Of a DNA stretch of 9,216 bases, positions 1 through 6,832 are shown piece after piece. The stretch is from Akkermansia muciniphila. Lineage in GTDB: Bacteria; Pseudomonadota; Gammaproteobacteria; Burkholderiales; Burkholderiaceae_C. Both the position numbers and the translations under genes were made by a program. The DNA is taken from NCBI GenBank assembly GCA_943327015.2, contig CALPVM020000067.1, positions 1-9,216 on the forward strand, given 5' to 3'. The notes under the pieces were generated by a model. That model was given only the letters and a program-made list of their open reading frames with translations. It did no database searches and was not told the DNA's origin. Numbering within the stretch: the stretch's first letter is position 1; every line of letters begins with the position of its first letter.

Positions 1-1
1 T

Positions 2-268
2 ACCAAAGACGCCAAGCATCCCAACAATGCCCATGCCTTTATTGACTTTTATCTGCGTGCCGAAAACGCTGCTCTCATGACCAATGAGATGAACTACAAC
101 AGCGGCAACAAGGCGGCGCTTGATAAAATTAAACCTGAAATTTCTGGCAACAAAACTGTTTTTGTTGACGCAGAATATTTTGCAAAAATGATACCGCCTA
201 GCAGCTTTAGCAATGAAGCGCGTGAAGCTCTGGCCAATACTTACAATACACTTAAACAAGGTAAGTAA
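2..268 (+). CDS. potF: Polyamine ABC transporter periplasmic binding protein, C-terminal end (5' truncated)
   Basis: The reading frame is open from base 2 to the TAA at 266-268 and gives the last 88 residues; the N-terminus, signal peptide and most of the ligand site lie outside the window. The visible part matches the C-terminus of PotF/PotD-type proteins: a KDAKHPNNAHAFIDFYLR stretch (the usual 'A..P..A..FI.F.L.P' helix), then TNEMNYNSGNKAAL, which corresponds to the family's 'N.v.Y...N..A' segment, and a closing helix ending in TLKQGK. PotF-family proteins bind putrescine or spermidine in the periplasm and deliver it to the PotGHI membrane complex, whose genes follow directly. Substrate preference cannot be read from this fragment. 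An internal ATG at 77 is not the start, because homology-like sequence continues upstream of it. The call is firm for the family and less firm for PotF rather than another polyamine-binding paralogue. Confidence 0.88.
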   Translation, partial: TKDAKHPNNAHAFIDFYLRAENAALMTNEMNYNSGNKAALDKIKPEISGNKTVFVDAEYFAKMIPPSSFSNEAREALANTYNTLKQGK

Positions 269-295
269 TTTCCGTTAATATCTGTTGCCAGATTT

Positions 296-332
296 AGGGC
301 TGTTTGTACTTACCGTATAAACAGCCCTTTCT
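296..332 (+). terminator. Intergenic hairpin with short T tract between potF and potG (likely attenuating terminator)
   Basis: The arms GGGCTGTTT (297-305) and AAACAGCCC (319-327) are exact reverse complements. Pairing extends outward by one A-T (296/328) and inward through a G-T and three Watson-Crick pairs (306-309 with 315-318), leaving a 5-nt loop at 310-314. The 3' arm runs into TTTCT (328-332), a short tract typical of a weak intrinsic terminator. It starts 28 bp after the potF stop and ends 45 bp before potG. Since potG has no clear promoter of its own in the remaining spacer, partial readthrough is the simplest reading: more binding protein than transporter. The same hairpin could also stabilise the 3' end of a processed potF transcript. 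Confidence 0.75.
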
Positions 333-376
333 AATTGGTAACGACGCGTCCTTTAAGATGTTCAATGAGGTAAGCA

Positions 377-1477
377 ATGGCAGATGTTTCGGGTTCAGCT
401 AATTATCTGGTCACGGAAAAGCTGGTAAAACGCTTTGATGAAGCATTGGCTGTGGATGAGGTGTCTCTGTCCATAGCTAAAGGTGAGATTTTTGCGCTGC
501 TAGGTAGTTCTGGTTGTGGTAAATCTACGTTGCTGCGCATGCTTGCAGGGTTTGAAGTGCCCACTGCGGGTCGCATACTTTTGGGTGGGCAGGATGTTGC
601 CAAATTTCGCCCCTATGATCGGCCCATCAACATGATGTTTCAGTCGTATGCCTTGTTCCCGCATTTGGATATTTGGGAAAACGTTGCTTTTGGTCTAAAG
701 CGAGAGGGTCTTCCTAAAGACCAAATTAAACAGCGCGTGGGAGAGATGCTTGATTTGGTGCAACTGGGTGCGCTGGCTAAGCGCAAACCGCATCAGTTGT
801 CTGGCGGGCAACAGCAGCGTGTGGCATTGGCACGCAGTTTGGCTAAACGTCCAACCTTGCTGTTGCTGGATGAGCCCCTTGGTGCCTTAGATAAAAAACT
901 GCGCGAGCAAACCCAGTTTGAATTAGTCAATATTATTGAAAAAGTGGGAGTTACCTGCGTAATGGTAACCCATGACCAAGAAGAAGCCATGACTATGGCC
1001 AACCGTATCGCCGTAATGAGCAAAGGGCGGGTACTGCAAGTAGGTTCACCCGAAGAGGTTTATGAATATCCATGCAACCGTTTTGTGGCTGATTTTATCG
1101 GCACTGCCAATTTATTTGATGGCAAATTGAGCGTAGATGAGCCAGACCGTTGTGCTGCTTTGACTGGTATTGGTGAAATTCATGTGGGGCACGGTGTAAC
1201 CGGCACCCTGAACATGCCTTTGAGCATTTCTGTGCGGCCTGAGAAAATTGAAATTAGTAAACGCAAACCGTCGGTGACTTACAACTTGTACACTGGTAAA
1301 GTCAAGGAAATTGCTTACTTTGGCTCTTATAACACCTACATCGTAGAGGCCACCGATGGCTCACGTGTAAAAATTACCGAAGCAAATACCTCACGTCAGG
1401 AGCATAGCGACATTACCTGGGAAGACCCCGTTTACTATTGGTGGGACGACCGCGCCGGTGTCGTGCTGCGTAACTAA
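377..1477 (+). CDS. potG: Polyamine ABC transporter ATP-binding protein
   Basis: This 366-residue protein is the cytoplasmic ATPase that powers polyamine import by the PotFGHI complex. All nucleotide-binding motifs are visible: Walker A GSSGCGKST at 43-51, Q-loop Q89 in MMFQSYALFPH, ABC signature LSGGQQQR at 141-148, Walker B LLLLDEP at 161-167 with the catalytic Glu at 166, D-loop ALD at 170-172, and switch His199 in VTHDQEEA. The C-terminal third (about 240-366) is a TOBE-type regulatory domain, including the SVRPEKIEI segment typical of the spermidine/putrescine ATPase family. Length agrees with PotG/PotA (about 370). The ATG at 377 has GAGG at 367-370 with 6-nt spacing. It follows the hairpin after potF and is 9 bp from potH. 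PotG rather than PotA is chosen because of the potF-G-H-I gene order. The family is certain; exact polyamine specificity is inferred. Confidence 0.95.
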   Translation: MADVSGSANYLVTEKLVKRFDEALAVDEVSLSIAKGEIFALLGSSGCGKSTLLRMLAGFEVPTAGRILLGGQDVAKFRPYDRPINMMFQSYALFPHLDIWENVAFGLKREGLPKDQIKQRVGEMLDLVQLGALAKRKPHQLSGGQQQRVALARSLAKRPTLLLLDEPLGALDKKLREQTQFELVNIIEKVGVTCVMVTHDQEEAMTMANRIAVMSKGRVLQVGSPEEVYEYPCNRFVADFIGTANLFDGKLSVDEPDRCAALTGIGEIHVGHGVTGTLNMPLSISVRPEKIEISKRKPSVTYNLYTGKVKEIAYFGSYNTYIVEATDGSRVKITEANTSRQEHSDITWEDPVYYWWDDRAGVVLRN

Positions 1478-1486
1478 GAGACTCCA

Positions 1487-2413
1487 ATGACTCCGCAACC
1501 CACTTTGTTCCCTGGCAAACGTTTTGTCATTGGGGTGCCATATACATGGCTGCTGGTGTTTTTTTTATTGCCCTTTTTAATTCTGCTCTACATCAGTTTT
1601 GTAGATATGGGTAACGATATTCATCCATTTAAACCTATTTGGGACTCTGCCAGTGGCTTGCTAAAGCTCAAATACGAAAACTACGGATCTATTTTTCGTA
1701 ACCCGGAAGGGGGCGCATTATTCGATACCTTGTATGTAGAGGCTTATTTGCGCTCTATTCGCTACGCTTTGTACACGGCATGCATTTGTTTAGTTATTGG
1801 CTACCCGTTTGCGTACTTTATTGCACGGTCGTCGCCCAGTGTGCGTCCCGCCTTGTTGATGATGGTGATGCTGCCGTTCTGGACTTCGTTTTTATTGCGC
1901 GTGTATGCCTGGAAAGGCATTTTGTCTGATCAAGGTGTTATCAATCAGATTTTGCTGGGGCTTGGATTGATTCATGAACCGATTCAAATGCTTTACACCG
2001 ATATCTCTTTGCTGGTGGGTATGACATATGTGTATTTGCCCTTTATGGTGCTGCCCCTATATGCCAATCTGGTGAAAATGGATTTTCGCTTGCTGGAGGC
2101 TGCTTACGATTTAGGCGCTTCGCCGTTTCAGGCATTTTGGTTGGTTACCGTGCCCTTATCCAAAGCCGGTATTGTGGCGGGTTTTATGTTGGTGTTTATT
2201 CCTTCTCTGGGCGAGTTCGTGATACCTTCATTGTTAGGCGGGCCTGAGAACATCATGATTGGCCGCGTGGTGTGGGATGAAATGTTTATAGGTAACAACT
2301 GGCCCCGTGCCAGTGCCTTGGCGGTGGTGATGATCGGATTGATTGTGGTGCCGCTCGCTATTTATTACCACTATACCGGCGAGTCTTCGGCCCACGGTAC
2401 TCACGGAAAATAG
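1487..2413 (+). CDS. potH: Polyamine ABC transporter permease (PotH type)
   Basis: This 308-residue inner-membrane permease is one half of the polyamine translocation channel. About six hydrophobic segments are visible, roughly at 17-38, 91-113, 119-140, 172-194, 227-249 and 275-296. A long extracytoplasmic loop (about 39-90) follows the first one, as in PotH/PotB. The cytoplasmic EAA coupling loop, which docks on the PotG ATPase, is at about 204-224 (EAAYDLGASPFQAFWLVTVP). The LPFWTSFLLRVYAWKGIL region (129-146) and the LGEFVIPSLLGG segment (241-252) are strongly characteristic of this permease group. Length is close to the usual 300-317. The start ATG lies 9 bp after the potG stop with a modest AAGAG at 1476-1480. 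It is co-transcribed with potG and potI by spacing. Confidence 0.94.
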   Translation: MTPQPTLFPGKRFVIGVPYTWLLVFFLLPFLILLYISFVDMGNDIHPFKPIWDSASGLLKLKYENYGSIFRNPEGGALFDTLYVEAYLRSIRYALYTACICLVIGYPFAYFIARSSPSVRPALLMMVMLPFWTSFLLRVYAWKGILSDQGVINQILLGLGLIHEPIQMLYTDISLLVGMTYVYLPFMVLPLYANLVKMDFRLLEAAYDLGASPFQAFWLVTVPLSKAGIVAGFMLVFIPSLGEFVIPSLLGGPENIMIGRVVWDEMFIGNNWPRASALAVVMIGLIVVPLAIYYHYTGESSAHGTHGK

Positions 2414-2422
2414 GAAGCCAGC

Positions 2423-3280
2423 ATGAAAAATCATTGGCAAAAGCATTTCGGAAGATTGTGGATGGGCATGGTGTATTTGTTTTTGTATATGCCGCTGTTC
2501 TTTATGGTGGTGTTTTCTTTTAATAGTACGCGACAAGATTCTCGTTTTACCGGTTTCTCCTGGCGTTGGTACGAGGCGCTTACCGTGGATACCAAAATTG
2601 TCGATGGCTTTTGGTTGTCGGTTAAAGTGGCTACAGTAACGGGAGTGTTGTCGGCAGTTTTAGGTACATTTGCAGCATTTGTGTTGGTGCGTTACCGTCG
2701 CTTTATGGGCAGAACGGTTTTTTCTGGCATGGTGAATGCACCGCTGGTGATGCCCGAGGTGGTCATTGGTTTATCTTTGCTGCTGCTGATGGTGGGTGCA
2801 CAAAACTTTTTTGGCTTGCCTGAGCGCGGGTTACTGACCATCATTTTGGGTCATACCCTGCTGGGAATGGCTTATGCTGTGGTGGTGATTCAGTCGCGCT
2901 TGATGGAGATGAATCGCTCGATAGAAGAGGCAGCTATGGATTTGGGTGCGCGCCCGCATCAAGTGTTTTTTTTGGTTACCTTGCCTCAAATTTCGCAAGC
3001 CATTCTGGCGGCTTTTTTGTTGTCATTTACTCTGTCATTTGACGATGTGGTTATATCCGAATTTTTATCCGGCCCAGGGGTTAGCACTTTGCCGCAGGTG
3101 ATATTCGGTTATGCTCGGCGTGGAATCAACCCGACCATTTATGCAGCGGCAACCTTGCTTATTGCCACTATAACTATTGTCATTGTGTCGTACAGCTTAT
3201 GGGTTGCACGCCAATCGCGCCGGCGTGAACGTGAGATAGCTGCTGCAATGCGTGCAGAGTTAACCGCTTTGCGTGCATAA
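2423..3280 (+). CDS. potI: Polyamine ABC transporter permease (PotI type)
   Basis: This 285-residue protein is the second inner-membrane permease, expected to pair with PotH. Six hydrophobic segments are seen, at roughly 13-34, 66-90, 102-124, 136-157, 190-210 and 238-262. The EAA loop lies at about 169-188 (EAAMDLGARPHQVFFLVTLP). The LSFDDVVISEFLSGPG segment (204-219) is diagnostic of PotI/PotC-type permeases. The protein ends in a basic, charged cytoplasmic tail (263-285) rich in Arg. Length matches PotI (about 280). The Shine-Dalgarno AGGAAG (2412-2417) overlaps the potH stop codon, which suggests translational coupling. The stop is 16 bp before the proposed ATG of the aldehyde dehydrogenase gene, so that gene is probably in the same transcript. 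Confidence 0.94.
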   Translation: MKNHWQKHFGRLWMGMVYLFLYMPLFFMVVFSFNSTRQDSRFTGFSWRWYEALTVDTKIVDGFWLSVKVATVTGVLSAVLGTFAAFVLVRYRRFMGRTVFSGMVNAPLVMPEVVIGLSLLLLMVGAQNFFGLPERGLLTIILGHTLLGMAYAVVVIQSRLMEMNRSIEEAAMDLGARPHQVFFLVTLPQISQAILAAFLLSFTLSFDDVVISEFLSGPGVSTLPQVIFGYARRGINPTIYAAATLLIATITIVIVSYSLWVARQSRRREREIAAAMRAELTALRA

Positions 3281-3296
3281 GAGAGATGAGCATACT

Positions 3297-4766
3297 ATGA
3301 CTGCAATGACGTTGGATGGTCGCGCCCTGATTAACGGCCAACGTGTCGCAGCAGCTAGTGGTGCGGTGTTTGATTGCATCTCGCCCATCGATGGCCGCAC
3401 TTTGGCGCAAGCGGCCAGATGTGCAGCGCAAGACATAGACCTGGCGGTTACAGTCGCAAGCAAGGCATTTGAAGACTGCCGCTGGCGCGGTAAAAGTCCG
3501 GCGCAACGCAAGCGTGTGCTGATCAAGTTTGCAGACCTGATGCTGGACAACATCGAGTCTCTGGCTTTGACCGAAACATTGGACATGGGCAAGCCCATTC
3601 AATATGCGCGTTCGGTTGACGTTAAAGGCGCAGCCAATTGCATACGCTGGTACGGCGAAGCTATTGACAAGGTGTATGGTGAAGTTGCTTCCACGCCTGA
3701 CAATGCCTTGGCTTTGGTAACGCAGGAGCCGGTGGGTGTGGTGGGGATAATTGTGCCGTGGAACTACCCTATGCTCATGGCGTCCTGGAAGATTGCGCCT
3801 GCATTGGCAGCGGGTAATTCTGTAGTGCTTAAACCCAGCGAGAAGTCGCCCTTAACGGCTTTGCGCATGGCGGAGCTGGCGTTGCAGGCGGGCATTCCGG
3901 CAGGAGTTTTTAATGTCGTACCTGGCATGGGGAGCGAGGCCGGTGCGCCGCTGGCATTGCACATGGATGTGGATTGCATTGCATTTACGGGTTCCACCCG
4001 TGTGGGTAAGCAAATACATGTGATGGCTGGGCAAAGCAACTTAAAACGCGCTTGGACCGAGCTGGGTGGTAAGTCGCCCAATATCGTGTTTGAAGATTGT
4101 CCGGATTTGGATCGCGCTGTGGAAGCTGCCATTACCGGCATATTTTTTAACCAAGGGCAAAGCTGCAATGCGCCTTCGCGTTTGCTTTTGCAAGCATCCA
4201 TCCATGATGTTTTTTTAGAAAAAGCACTAGCACTGGTGCCCAAATTTGCCCCCGCCAATCCTCTGCTGCCAGATACCATCATGGGCGCGCTGGTGGATGA
4301 TGTGCAGATGAAAACCGTGTTGCGCTACATAGATAGCGGCAAGGCCGAAGGTGCAAAATTACTGACCGGTGGTGAGCAGGTGTTGGCAGAAACAGGCGGT
4401 TGTTATGTGCAGCCTACTATTTTTACCGCCGTTCAAGAAGAAATGACCATTGCCCGTGAAGAAATTTTTGGCCCCGTTTTAGCAGTGCAAACCTTTAGCG
4501 ATGCCGCACAAGCGGTACGCATGGCCAACAACAGCATCTATGGTCTGCATGCCGGTGTCTGGACGCGCGATATCAATAAAGCCCATGCTGTAGCACGTGC
4601 TTTGCGAGTAGGTACTGTGCATATAAACCAGTACGACGAAGACGACATCACCGTGCCGTTTGGCGGTTACAAACAAAGCGGGGTAGGGCGCGACAAGTCA
4701 CTGCATGCCTTGGACAAATACACCGAAACCAAAACCACATGGCTACGCATTGATAGCCCACTTTAA
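3297..4766 (+). CDS. NAD(P)+-dependent aldehyde dehydrogenase, PuuC/KauB-like (aminoaldehyde dehydrogenase)
   Basis: This 489-residue enzyme belongs to the aldehyde dehydrogenase superfamily. Seen in order: VPWNYP with the oxyanion Asn156; LKPSEKSP with cofactor-binding Lys179; FTGSTRVGK (230-238) of the Rossmann fold; general-base Glu256 in ELGGKSPNIVF; catalytic Cys290 in FFNQGQSCNAPSR; EEIFGPV (388-394); and the C-terminal VPFGGYKQSGVGRDKSLHAL. This last segment, with AIDKVYGEVAS (122-132), closely resembles PuuC, the gamma-glutamyl-gamma-aminobutyraldehyde dehydrogenase of the putrescine pathway. Adjacent polyamine importer genes support oxidation of a polyamine-derived aldehyde. The residues after Cys290 (NAP) differ from the more common 'xAG'. 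The ATG at 3297 is preferred (GAG at 3288-3290). An in-frame GTG at 3273 would overlap potI and add eight poorly conserved-looking residues; ATG 3306 is a further alternative. Whether the substrate is gamma-glutamylated or a free aminoaldehyde cannot be decided, as no puuA, puuB or transaminase gene is in view. Confidence 0.9.
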   Translation: MTAMTLDGRALINGQRVAAASGAVFDCISPIDGRTLAQAARCAAQDIDLAVTVASKAFEDCRWRGKSPAQRKRVLIKFADLMLDNIESLALTETLDMGKPIQYARSVDVKGAANCIRWYGEAIDKVYGEVASTPDNALALVTQEPVGVVGIIVPWNYPMLMASWKIAPALAAGNSVVLKPSEKSPLTALRMAELALQAGIPAGVFNVVPGMGSEAGAPLALHMDVDCIAFTGSTRVGKQIHVMAGQSNLKRAWTELGGKSPNIVFEDCPDLDRAVEAAITGIFFNQGQSCNAPSRLLLQASIHDVFLEKALALVPKFAPANPLLPDTIMGALVDDVQMKTVLRYIDSGKAEGAKLLTGGEQVLAETGGCYVQPTIFTAVQEEMTIAREEIFGPVLAVQTFSDAAQAVRMANNSIYGLHAGVWTRDINKAHAVARALRVGTVHINQYDEDDITVPFGGYKQSGVGRDKSLHALDKYTETKTTWLRIDSPL

Positions 4767-4779
4767 AGAAAGAATTTCT

Positions 4780-6021
4780 ATGGCTAAAACTCCATCTAAA
4801 TCCACAAAGACTGCAAGCCGAACCTATGATGTAGTTTTGTACGGAGCTACCGGCTTTGTCGGCCGGCAAACAGCCGCTTATTTTGCAAACTACCAGGGTC
4901 TGCCCAAGGGCTTTCAATGGGCGGTTGCGGGTCGTTCCGAGAGTAAATTGCAAGCGGTCTTGAAAGAGTGCGGCGCAAACGGTGCGGGTATTTTGGTGGC
5001 CGAGGCTCACGATGCTGATGCTATGGATGCCTTGGCGCGCAGTGCCAAAGTGGTGCTCAGCACGGCAGGCCCTTTTGCATTGTACGGCAGTACATTGGTG
5101 GATGCTTGTGTGCGCAACGGAACCCACTATGTCGATATTACCGGGGAAACTCCCTGGGTGCGCGGCCTGATTGACCGCCACCATAAGCAGGCACAAAGCT
5201 CTGGCACGCGCATTATTCCTATGTGTGGGTTTGACTCTATTCCTTCTGACATCAGTGCTTTATTGGCACATCAGGCAATGCAAGAACAGTATGGCGAGAA
5301 ATGCGTGAGTGTTAAAACAGCATTCAGTGTGCGTGGTGGCTTTAATGGTGGAACACTGGCTTCGGCATTGAACCTGGTTGCCAAGGGTGAGGCTGATATT
5401 GCGGCTAACCCTTTTTTGCTAAACCCCGCAGGTACCGAGCCAGACAATGTGAGCAAGCACACGGACGTAGTGTTACCGCGCCGTGATGCCGATTTTTCAG
5501 CCTGGTTAGGGCCATTTTTCATGGCAGTTGCCAATACGAGGGTGGTGCGCCGTAGTGCGGCTTTGTTGGGCTACGGCAAAGATTTTAGTTACCAGGAGTA
5601 TCTGCGCTTCGGACGCGGACCGGTGGCAGCCTTGGCCTCCACGGCTGTCAGTGCGGGTTCGGTTTTTGCACAAATTGCACTCAAGTCAAACGCTGTGGTG
5701 TCACTTGCGACCAAGCTGGCGCCCCCTCCGGGTTCTGGTCCTTCTGAGGAAAGCATGAACAATGGTTCATTTCGCTGCCTATGGGTAGGTAAAAGTGACA
5801 GTGGCCGAATAGTTCGCGGTGTTGTAGCCGACAAAGGTGACCCTGGTAACCGTGCTACCACCAAAATGGTGTGTGAAGCCGCCTTGGCGCTAGCACTGCA
5901 AACGGAAGCCTTGCCTGGTGGAGCTAAAGGCGGCGGAGTACTCACGCCAGCCAGCGGTTTGGGACAGGTGCTGGTGGATCGTTTGCGAAAGGCAGGCATG
6001 ACCCTGCAAGTTGACGCATGA
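4780..6021 (+). CDS. Saccharopine dehydrogenase-like NAD(P)-binding oxidoreductase (trans-acting enoyl reductase family)
   Basis: This 413-residue protein has an N-terminal Rossmann fold: DVVLYGATGFVGRQ (17-30) contains the GxxGxxG dinucleotide motif, and AVAGRSESKL (48-57) fits the second beta-strand with the basic NADP-type 'GRS..KL' signature. STAGPFALYG (94-103), YVDITGE (117-123) and IIPMCGFDSIPSDISALL (145-162) are hallmarks of the saccharopine-dehydrogenase-like group. That group is often annotated as trans-acting enoyl reductase after mycobacterial relatives in lipid biosynthesis. A true lysine-pathway saccharopine dehydrogenase is unlikely from this pattern. The substrate is unknown. 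The ATG at 4780 starts 13 bp after the upstream stop, with a weak purine-rich AAGAAAGA before it; an in-frame ATG at 4705 lies inside the aldehyde dehydrogenase gene and adds sequence without family character. A hydrophobic Ala-rich stretch (281-301) is present, but a membrane role is uncertain. The stop overlaps the next start (ATGA). Confidence 0.82.
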   Translation: MAKTPSKSTKTASRTYDVVLYGATGFVGRQTAAYFANYQGLPKGFQWAVAGRSESKLQAVLKECGANGAGILVAEAHDADAMDALARSAKVVLSTAGPFALYGSTLVDACVRNGTHYVDITGETPWVRGLIDRHHKQAQSSGTRIIPMCGFDSIPSDISALLAHQAMQEQYGEKCVSVKTAFSVRGGFNGGTLASALNLVAKGEADIAANPFLLNPAGTEPDNVSKHTDVVLPRRDADFSAWLGPFFMAVANTRVVRRSAALLGYGKDFSYQEYLRFGRGPVAALASTAVSAGSVFAQIALKSNAVVSLATKLAPPPGSGPSEESMNNGSFRCLWVGKSDSGRIVRGVVADKGDPGNRATTKMVCEAALALALQTEALPGGAKGGGVLTPASGLGQVLVDRLRKAGMTLQVDA

Positions 6022-6770
6022 CATTTTCATTACCACCTCCGGTTTTATCGATTACCGAGTCGCCTGAAGCTGTTTTGCTGCAGCAAGGCTTTGCTGTATT
6101 GTCTGCTGGGCATGTGGCTGCGCTCGCCGGTGTGGCATTGGCCGATATGATGGCATGGCAATCGCTGTGGAATGATTTACCAGCGGACTTGTATTTGCGT
6201 GATGGCGGCCGTTACCGCAGGCGGCGTCATGCTTGCAGTATCGTGCATGGCGATACGATGCATTTTGTGCCGCATCGTCCCCATTGGCAACCCGTCGAGT
6301 ACAACGCCTTGCATGGGGGCATGGAGCGGCATTTTGAGCCGATGGCCCAGTCCCTGGCGCAAGACCCTGCTTGGAGTCATCTTTTGGTATGGCTAGGCGC
6401 TGTGTGTTCAAATCTGAGGGGGGAGCAGCCTTGGTACACTGAATCGCACCAGTTCCGAATTGACACTACCGATGGTATTGGTCGTCCAACCCCAGAAGGT
6501 GCACACCGCGATGGGGTTGATTTGGTGGCTGTTTTTCTGGTGGACAGGCAAGGGGTAAAAGGTGGTGAGACCCGCGTTTTTGATGCCAAAGGCTCGCATG
6601 GTCAGCGGTTTACTTTGAATGAACCCTGGTCTGTATTGTTGCTTGATGATGCCAGAGTAATTCACGAGTCCACCCCGATTCAGCCCATCACTGAATTAGG
6701 TTATCGAGATACCTTGGTGGTCACTTTACGCGCGCAGGGTTTCCAAGGGCCAGATGGTTTTTTCACTTAA
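6018..6770 (+). CDS. 2-oxoglutarate/Fe(II)-dependent dioxygenase, PF10014-type (isoleucine-hydroxylase-like family)
   Basis: This 250-residue protein fits the small 2OG-Fe(II) oxygenase family that includes Bacillus L-isoleucine 4-hydroxylase (IDO). Visible features are ESHQFRI (142-148), PTPEGAHRDGVDLVAVFLV (157-175) giving a HxD iron motif at His163/Asp165, KGGETRVFD (181-189), LLLDDARVIHESTPI (207-221) with the probable third ligand His216, and GYRDTLVVT (228-236) with Arg230 as a candidate 2-oxoglutarate carboxylate ligand. Such enzymes hydroxylate a substrate C-H while decarboxylating 2-oxoglutarate; several characterised members act on free amino acids. The substrate here is unknown. 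No signal peptide or membrane segment is evident, so it should be cytoplasmic. Its ATG overlaps the upstream stop by 4 bp (ATGA) and no strong Shine-Dalgarno is present. Translation is therefore probably coupled to the oxidoreductase, and the two may serve one pathway. It is the last gene of the apparent operon. Confidence 0.83.
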   Translation: MTFSLPPPVLSITESPEAVLLQQGFAVLSAGHVAALAGVALADMMAWQSLWNDLPADLYLRDGGRYRRRRHACSIVHGDTMHFVPHRPHWQPVEYNALHGGMERHFEPMAQSLAQDPAWSHLLVWLGAVCSNLRGEQPWYTESHQFRIDTTDGIGRPTPEGAHRDGVDLVAVFLVDRQGVKGGETRVFDAKGSHGQRFTLNEPWSVLLLDDARVIHESTPIQPITELGYRDTLVVTLRAQGFQGPDGFFT

Positions 6771-6821
6771 TAATCGTTAAGATATTGACTTGAAAACAGC
6801 CGGGGTTTAGGGCGCTGGCAA

Positions 6822-6828
6822 TAAGGAG
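6822..6828 (+). promoter_or_regulatory. Shine-Dalgarno site of the response-regulator diguanylate cyclase
   Basis: TAAGGAG lies 4 nt before the ATG at 6833. It is the closest match to the anti-Shine-Dalgarno sequence in the window and fixes this start codon. The short spacing is slightly tighter than usual. The strong site contrasts with the weak or absent sites in the upstream operon genes and suggests that this gene is translated independently. Confidence 0.7.
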
Positions 6829-6832
6829 AACT

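Noticed and set aside
3180..3602. Minus-strand open frames of 140 and 112 codons over the potI/aldehyde dehydrogenase junction
   Set aside because: Both are antisense to strongly conserved coding sequence, and their products look like random Cys- and Gln-rich or Ser- and Arg-rich translations.
4705..4779. Upstream in-frame ATG extending the oxidoreductase by 25 residues
   Set aside because: It would overlap the aldehyde dehydrogenase gene by 62 bp, and the added residues show no family resemblance. The ATG at 4780 directly precedes the usual short tail before the Rossmann fold.
4648..5196. A 182-codon minus-strand open frame across the dehydrogenase/oxidoreductase junction
   Set aside because: It overlaps two well-supported + strand genes and its translation has no recognisable motif, so it is an antisense shadow.
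6785..6811. TTGACT with TTTAGG as a sigma-70 promoter before the response-regulator gene
   Set aside because: The -35-like hexamer is good, but the spacing is only 15 bp and the -10 match is poor. A promoter here is plausible from context but not supported by sequence.
6797..6816. CAGC...GCTG inverted repeat as a terminator after the dioxygenase gene
   Set aside because: The stem is only 4 bp with a long loop and no T tract follows.
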